This document shows positions 60,073 to 63,313 of a DNA stretch of 63,313 nucleotides, in pieces (position 1 is the first letter of the stretch; every line of letters starts with the position of its first letter). This DNA is from JANOAR01 sp031411235 (GTDB lineage Bacteria; Verrucomicrobiota; Verrucomicrobiia; Verrucomicrobiales; Verrucomicrobiaceae): positions 1 to 63,313 of the forward strand of contig JANOAR010000171.1 in the NCBI GenBank assembly GCA_031411235.1, in the 5' to 3' direction. A program made the position numbers and the translations under genes. Under the pieces are notes generated by a model. It was given only the letters and a program-made list of their open reading frames with translations. It did no database searches and was not told where the DNA came from.

Positions 60073-60996
60073 TCAAGGCAGTGGCATCTCCTGGGTGATG
60101 AGACGGACCCGCACGTCATCCAGGTAGCGCTCGGGCATCGGCAGACTGTATGGCTCCAGACCCGTAAGCATCGTCATCAACAGCACCCTCGCCTCGGCTG
60201 GCACATCCATCACCAATCGCCTCGTGTTCCACTCTCCGACCTTCATGCTGTCCGACTGCTCCACGTGAGCGAGCGTGCGTTCAGGCGCAGCACCATTCAT
60301 CAACAATTTGTGCGCTTCAGCCGCCTCCTCCGCAAAGGCTGTGAGACGCAGTCGAAGCCTGCTTTTCACCCCGGGTTCTCCACCATAAAAGCGCACCATC
60401 ACTTCGATCTGCCGTGATTGTCCTGCGCTCGCAAGCGGCAGTGACGTCAGATCCAGGAAGCGGTAGGCAGAACTCTGCGTCCGTCCGTCCTGCGGTTGCA
60501 GAGCGAGCATGCGTCTCCCTCCGGCAGGCTTCACACCGTCTTTGGCTTCCACCGGAGCCAGCAAATCGCCCGACCAAACACCCACACTCGTTGGCACGCC
60601 GCGCCCCAGAATCATCGCCGCATCTTCAAAACCCTCCACCAGCAAGGTCTGCACGACATCGTGTTTCCGGGCGACATAGCCAAACACCACCGACGTGCAG
60701 AGCATCCCAAACACAATCCCCGCCGCCGCCGCCGTGAGTGGACGCCAGGAGAGCCAGCGCAAGCTCTCTTTGACAATGTTTCGCGCAGATCGACTGGTTC
60801 CGCCGACTACTCCCTGTGAAAGTTGCGGTCGGTGATTCCCTGCCAGCGCGGCATCCAAATGGGCGTAGCGCAGGAACTCCCGGCGCACGGACGCGTCCTG
60901 CAGGATCAAGGCTTCGAGAGCCTCGACTTCCTCCCGTGTCGCGGCACCGCTGAGATAGCGGTGCATCAACTCAAGCTGACTTTCATTTTCGTTCAT
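60073..60996 (-). CDS. membrane anti-sigma factor candidate (FecR-like)
   Basis: This 307-residue protein has an N-terminal cytoplasmic helical region (NENESQLELMHRYLSGAATREEVEALEALILQDASVRREFLRYAHLDAAL) of the short anti-sigma type used by PVC-group FecR-like proteins. One transmembrane helix follows (about 89-110, AAAAGIVFGMLCTSVVFGYVA). The periplasmic part (about 115-300) is LamG/jelly-roll-like (AMILGRGVPTSVGVWSGDLLAP, QIEVMVRFYGG). Its start overlaps the sigma factor stop by 4 bases. It probably holds the sigma factor at the membrane and senses an extracellular ligand, possibly a glycan. Confidence 0.75.
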   Translation of the reverse strand: MNENESQLELMHRYLSGAATREEVEALEALILQDASVRREFLRYAHLDAALAGNHRPQLSQGVVGGTSRSARNIVKESLRWLSWRPLTAAAAGIVFGMLCTSVVFGYVARKHDVVQTLLVEGFEDAAMILGRGVPTSVGVWSGDLLAPVEAKDGVKPAGGRRMLALQPQDGRTQSSAYRFLDLTSLPLASAGQSRQIEVMVRFYGGEPGVKSRLRLRLTAFAEEAAEAHKLLMNGAAPERTLAHVEQSDSMKVGEWNTRRLVMDVPAEARVLLMTMLTGLEPYSLPMPERYLDDVRVRLITQEMPLP

Positions 60997-61526
60997 ATCA
61001 TTTCCTCCCGTGCGAGCACCTGCCGGGTGCAGTCCATCAAGGCCATGCGGATGCGGTGCAGTGATTTGTAGAGCGACATGGCGGTGCGGCCCGAGTCGGC
61101 GGCGAGGTCATCCATGCGCACCCCTGGCGCATACGCGGCCTCGACCAGCGCCCGCTGGGTATCCGGCAGTTTCGTGAGGCATTCATCCAAAGCCCGGCGC
61201 TCCGCCTCAAACGTGGCGGCGGATTCCTCCGCCTCCTGCGCCAGCAGCGCCAGGGCAGCCTCGCCAAACACATGCCGGTCGCGCCGCAGTGCCCGCCCGA
61301 AATCCAGCGCCTCGAACCGCGCCACGCCAAAGGCCCAGCGACGGAAATCATCCGGGCTGCTGATGTCCTCAAACTTCCGCCACAGCACCGCCGCCACCTC
61401 CTGCATGACCTCGCGTGAATCCTCCAGCGTCGGCACCAGCGACCGCACAAACCCACGCAACGCCTCCTCATGCTCCACATAGAGCCGGAGAAAGAGGTCG
61501 TGGCGTTTCTGTTCGTGCGGGGTCAC
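60993..61526 (-). CDS. ECF RNA polymerase sigma factor (Verrucomicrobium/Rhodopirellula type)
   Basis: This 177-residue protein has a sigma-2 region with LYVEHEEALRGFVRSLVPTLEDSREVMQEVAAVLWRKFEDISSPDDFRRWAFGVARFEALDFGR. A sigma-4 region follows, LPDTQRALVEAAYAPGVRMDDLAADSGRTAMSLYKSLHRIRMALMDC. This fits the short ECF family of PVC bacteria that sits next to FecR-like genes. It heads the leftward run ending at 45435 and likely directs its transcription, though no promoter consensus could be checked. Confidence 0.88.
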   Translation of the reverse strand: MTPHEQKRHDLFLRLYVEHEEALRGFVRSLVPTLEDSREVMQEVAAVLWRKFEDISSPDDFRRWAFGVARFEALDFGRALRRDRHVFGEAALALLAQEAEESAATFEAERRALDECLTKLPDTQRALVEAAYAPGVRMDDLAADSGRTAMSLYKSLHRIRMALMDCTRQVLAREEMI

Positions 61527-61631
61527 TGCTTAAACACTGCCCGCGAGGTGCGCATTTGCCGAAAAAAGTTTCACAATGCCCATCTGACCTGTCCGGCTAT
61601 CGCGCATCCGGTGCGAGACGAGTGCCAGTGT

Positions 61632-62033
61632 TCATGTGCAGGCGCGATGCACGCAGAGGATGATGATGATGAGGGTGAGGATGGGTTTCATCGTGTGGGG
61701 TAACGTGCTGGTTGCCTGTTCATCGCACCAAGCTGGCTTTTCCGGTGCCGCCGCGAGGGGTGGTCTTGGGATAGTCGGGGGGAGGGGGAAGTTGAGCTTC
61801 ACGTCGTCAATGATGAGCCCGTCGGTGTTGGCGTGGAGTTGGATGCTGCCAGGGCGATGGAAGGTGAGTTTTTCAAAGCGCAGGTTCCGCACGGTGCAGA
61901 TGCCGGCGCTGGCGTCCGCGCCGACAGGGGCTATTTGCCAGGCACCTGCTCCGGAAGCAAACTGATAGCCGACATGCCTGTGGCTGTTGCCATTGTATCC
62001 ATCTTGGAGGCTGTGCTTGCTGGCGTGATCCAA
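61632..62033 (-). pseudogene. remnant of a beta-helix-type protein joined to a truncated signal-peptide frame
   Basis: The frame begins at TTG 62033 without a good start. It includes CTVRNLRFEKLTFHRPGSIQ, then LHANTDGLIIDDVKLNFPLP, strands like those of right-handed beta-helix proteins (pectate-lyase or glycosidase type). It then runs into MKPILTLIIIILCVHRACT and a stop. The last part looks like a new signal peptide cut short at residue 19. Two gene ends appear to have been joined by a rearrangement. Neither half is likely to be functional. The identity of the parent proteins is a guess. Confidence 0.35.
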
Positions 62034-62114
62034 CGACCCCCGGCAACAAGCGACGGAAGTCGGCGAGACATGCCGCGTTCATAAAGATGCTCTCGACTCG
62101 TCGATGGACGCTGG

Positions 62115-63230
62115 TCACTTCCCGCCCGCGGCTGGCAAGCCGACGTGGCGCAGGAGAAACTCAACCGCGCTCTTATGCTTATCCATTTTATCGGTATAGA
62201 CGGCGACGACGGGGATGCCGAGTTCCTTGCACCGCCGCTCGATGACCTGAGTGTGGCGCGGGTGATGGAGGAGATGGCCGCGGCTGGTTGGTTCACCGTC
62301 AGGCAGCGAGCATGAAAGGTAGATAGGCGGATCGTCGGCGGTGAGGAGGCCGAGCATGTTGCAATCGGCACGGATTCGCTTGCCTTGTTCAGTGTCGTAA
62401 TCGGCTTCGCTCTTGAAGTGGTAGAACAGCGGGCCTTCGACCTCGCCATCAGCCTCGCCTTTAAGCCATTCAGGCTTGAAGGGAAAGATGACGCGGTCCC
62501 ACTCACGCATGTCGTAAGTCGCCTGGGTTTTGAGGCAGCCAGCGGCGCTGATGCGGCTGGACTCGCGCAGCACGGGGTCAGTGGACTTCGGATCCGCCAA
62601 GTCATCATGCGTCGCGAGCCACAACGACGTGCCCGCACCGGCCGAGCTGCCGAAGGAGGCGATGCGCTTGGGATCAATGTGAAACCGGGTCGCGTTGGCG
62701 CGCACAAACTGGATTGAACGAGCGGCATCGCGGAGAATGTCCTGGATGGGCGCGTGCTCACGGAAGCGGTAGTTGATGCTCATGAAGGCCGCGCCGCCGT
62801 CGAGTGCCTCGCGGAGCGCAGCGAGACTAAGTTTTTGTGCTTTGTCGCCTCCCACGAATCCGCCGCCGTGGATGTACACGATCAAGGGAGCGGCCGCGTT
62901 AGCATTCTTCCCGTACCAGAAATCGAGCACATTGCGTTCGTGCGGGCCGTATTGCACGTCGCGGAGGTCTGGCGCGGGCTGAGCGCTGTCGGTGGGCGCG
63001 GCCTTGGCCTCGGCCTTGGCCTTGCCGCGGCGTTTGGTGGCGTATTGGCGCGCCTCGTCCTCAGAAAGCTTGCCGTCTTTGTTCGCGTCGGCTTCGGGGT
63101 AGGCCTTGAACAGTTGTTGAAGGCGGGCTTCAGGCGATTTCTTTTCTTGGGCAACGAGCGAAGCGCAGACGGCGAGACCTGTGCTGAAGGCGAGGACAAA
63201 GCGATGTATCATGGTTTTTCGGATTTTCAT
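62115..63230 (-). CDS. secreted alpha/beta hydrolase with N-terminal EF-hand
   Basis: This protein of about 371 residues starts at ATG 63230 (MKIRKTMIHRFVLAFSTGLAVCA) with a signal peptide. An EF-hand-like loop (ADANKDGKLSEDE, about 50-62) and a Lys/Ala-rich linker precede an acetyl-esterase-type domain: LIVYIHGGGFVGGDK (oxyanion HGGG), RIASFGSSAGAGTSLWLA (nucleophile Ser) and a C-terminal YTDKMDKHKSAVEFLLRHV. It probably hydrolyses acyl groups on carbohydrates. It is on the same strand as the ECF run but separated from it by the remnant region. ATG 63212 is a later in-frame alternative. Confidence 0.85.
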   Translation of the reverse strand: MKIRKTMIHRFVLAFSTGLAVCASLVAQEKKSPEARLQQLFKAYPEADANKDGKLSEDEARQYATKRRGKAKAEAKAAPTDSAQPAPDLRDVQYGPHERNVLDFWYGKNANAAAPLIVYIHGGGFVGGDKAQKLSLAALREALDGGAAFMSINYRFREHAPIQDILRDAARSIQFVRANATRFHIDPKRIASFGSSAGAGTSLWLATHDDLADPKSTDPVLRESSRISAAGCLKTQATYDMREWDRVIFPFKPEWLKGEADGEVEGPLFYHFKSEADYDTEQGKRIRADCNMLGLLTADDPPIYLSCSLPDGEPTSRGHLLHHPRHTQVIERRCKELGIPVVAVYTDKMDKHKSAVEFLLRHVGLPAAGGK

Positions 63231-63270
63231 GGGTAGATAATGGTTGGAAGTTGCTGAAACCGGGTCTTTC

Positions 63271-63313
63271 TCAAAACTTTCCATGCAGCAGATCGGTGAG
63301 GGTCTGATAGCCC
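63271..63313 (-). CDS. C-terminal end of a leftward gene cut by the window edge
   Basis: The last bases can be read on the minus strand as GYQTLTDLLHGKF followed by a stop at 63271-63273. This is only 13 codons, so no family can be named. It may be the end of the gene upstream of the EF-hand hydrolase; the gap to that gene would be 40 bases. Confidence 0.3.
   Translation of the reverse strand, partial: GYQTLTDLLHGKF

Noticed and set aside
1..63313. CRISPR arrays
   Set aside because: No set of regularly spaced direct repeats of 25-40 bases was found; the repeats present are hairpins or a short 12-bp tandem repeat.

Overview
The window looks like a GC-rich chromosome segment of a member of the Verrucomicrobiota, probably a Prosthecobacter/Verrucomicrobium-like bacterium. 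This is inferred from gene content: DUF1501, DUF1552, DUF1553 and DUF1592 secreted proteins with planctomycete-type cytochrome domains, several type I sulfatases, DUF1080 and ELWxxDGT proteins, and an rpmH-rnpA-yidD-yidC-jag cluster. No marker gene was compared with a database.

Layout. (1) 1-2480 looks like the distal end of an integron gene-cassette array. Small plus-strand ORFs start 15-18 bases after GTTAGGC core sites, are separated by attC-like folded sites, and include a PIN-toxin/antitoxin pair. No integrase is in the window; it would be expected to the left. (2) 2656-9652 holds a tandem CDGSH iron-sulfur protein, a haem-tailed PQQ-type sugar dehydrogenase, a PQQ-like beta-propeller, a ComEA-like HhH protein, an orphan LutB and an exported peroxiredoxin. 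(3) 9731-16878 is leftward housekeeping: folE2, rpsR, rpmG and a DksA-like protein with a histone-H1-like tail, then a PIG-L deacetylase and jag-yidC-yidD-rnpA-rpmH with a good sigma70-type promoter. The first four share a low-zinc theme: FolE2, cysteine-poor S18 and L33, and a DksA with half its zinc-finger cysteines replaced.

(4) 16985-28246 carries a GNAT acetyltransferase, an EF-hand protein, menD, a DUF1501/DUF1553 pair, a beta-hydroxyacid dehydrogenase, an HTH-metallo-beta-lactamase fusion, a sulfatase and a small tail-fibre-like protein. (5) 28264-38033 has a giant ELWxxDGT/Ig protein, a Pit phosphate transporter with its DUF47 partner, an AsmA-like protein, tRNA-Leu(CAA), a YlbF-family protein and a MATE transporter. 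(6) 38135-44992 is a plus-strand run of secreted proteins: a PPC-domain protein, an alpha/alpha-toroid-like protein, a Tat-exported TIM-barrel-like protein and an iduronate-sulfatase-like enzyme.

(7) 45435-61526 is a 16-kb leftward run headed by an ECF sigma factor and an overlapping membrane anti-sigma candidate. It continues with two DUF1592/DUF1552 modules, a frameshifted LamG-like gene, two alpha/beta hydrolases, a DUF1080 protein and a sulfatase-SGNH hydrolase fusion. The order suggests an envelope or extracellular polysaccharide-processing programme under its own sigma factor. (8) The right end has an EF-hand alpha/beta hydrolase and gene remnants.

Dispersed elements: two copies of a hairpin repeat (27648-27835 and 32209-32396) whose loop is inverted in one copy relative to a conserved tail, and an unrelated 165-bp palindromic element before menD. 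Broken genes: an XRE regulator with an in-frame amber codon, the frameshifted LamG-like gene and at least two remnants. All function calls come from reading motifs by eye; no searches were run.
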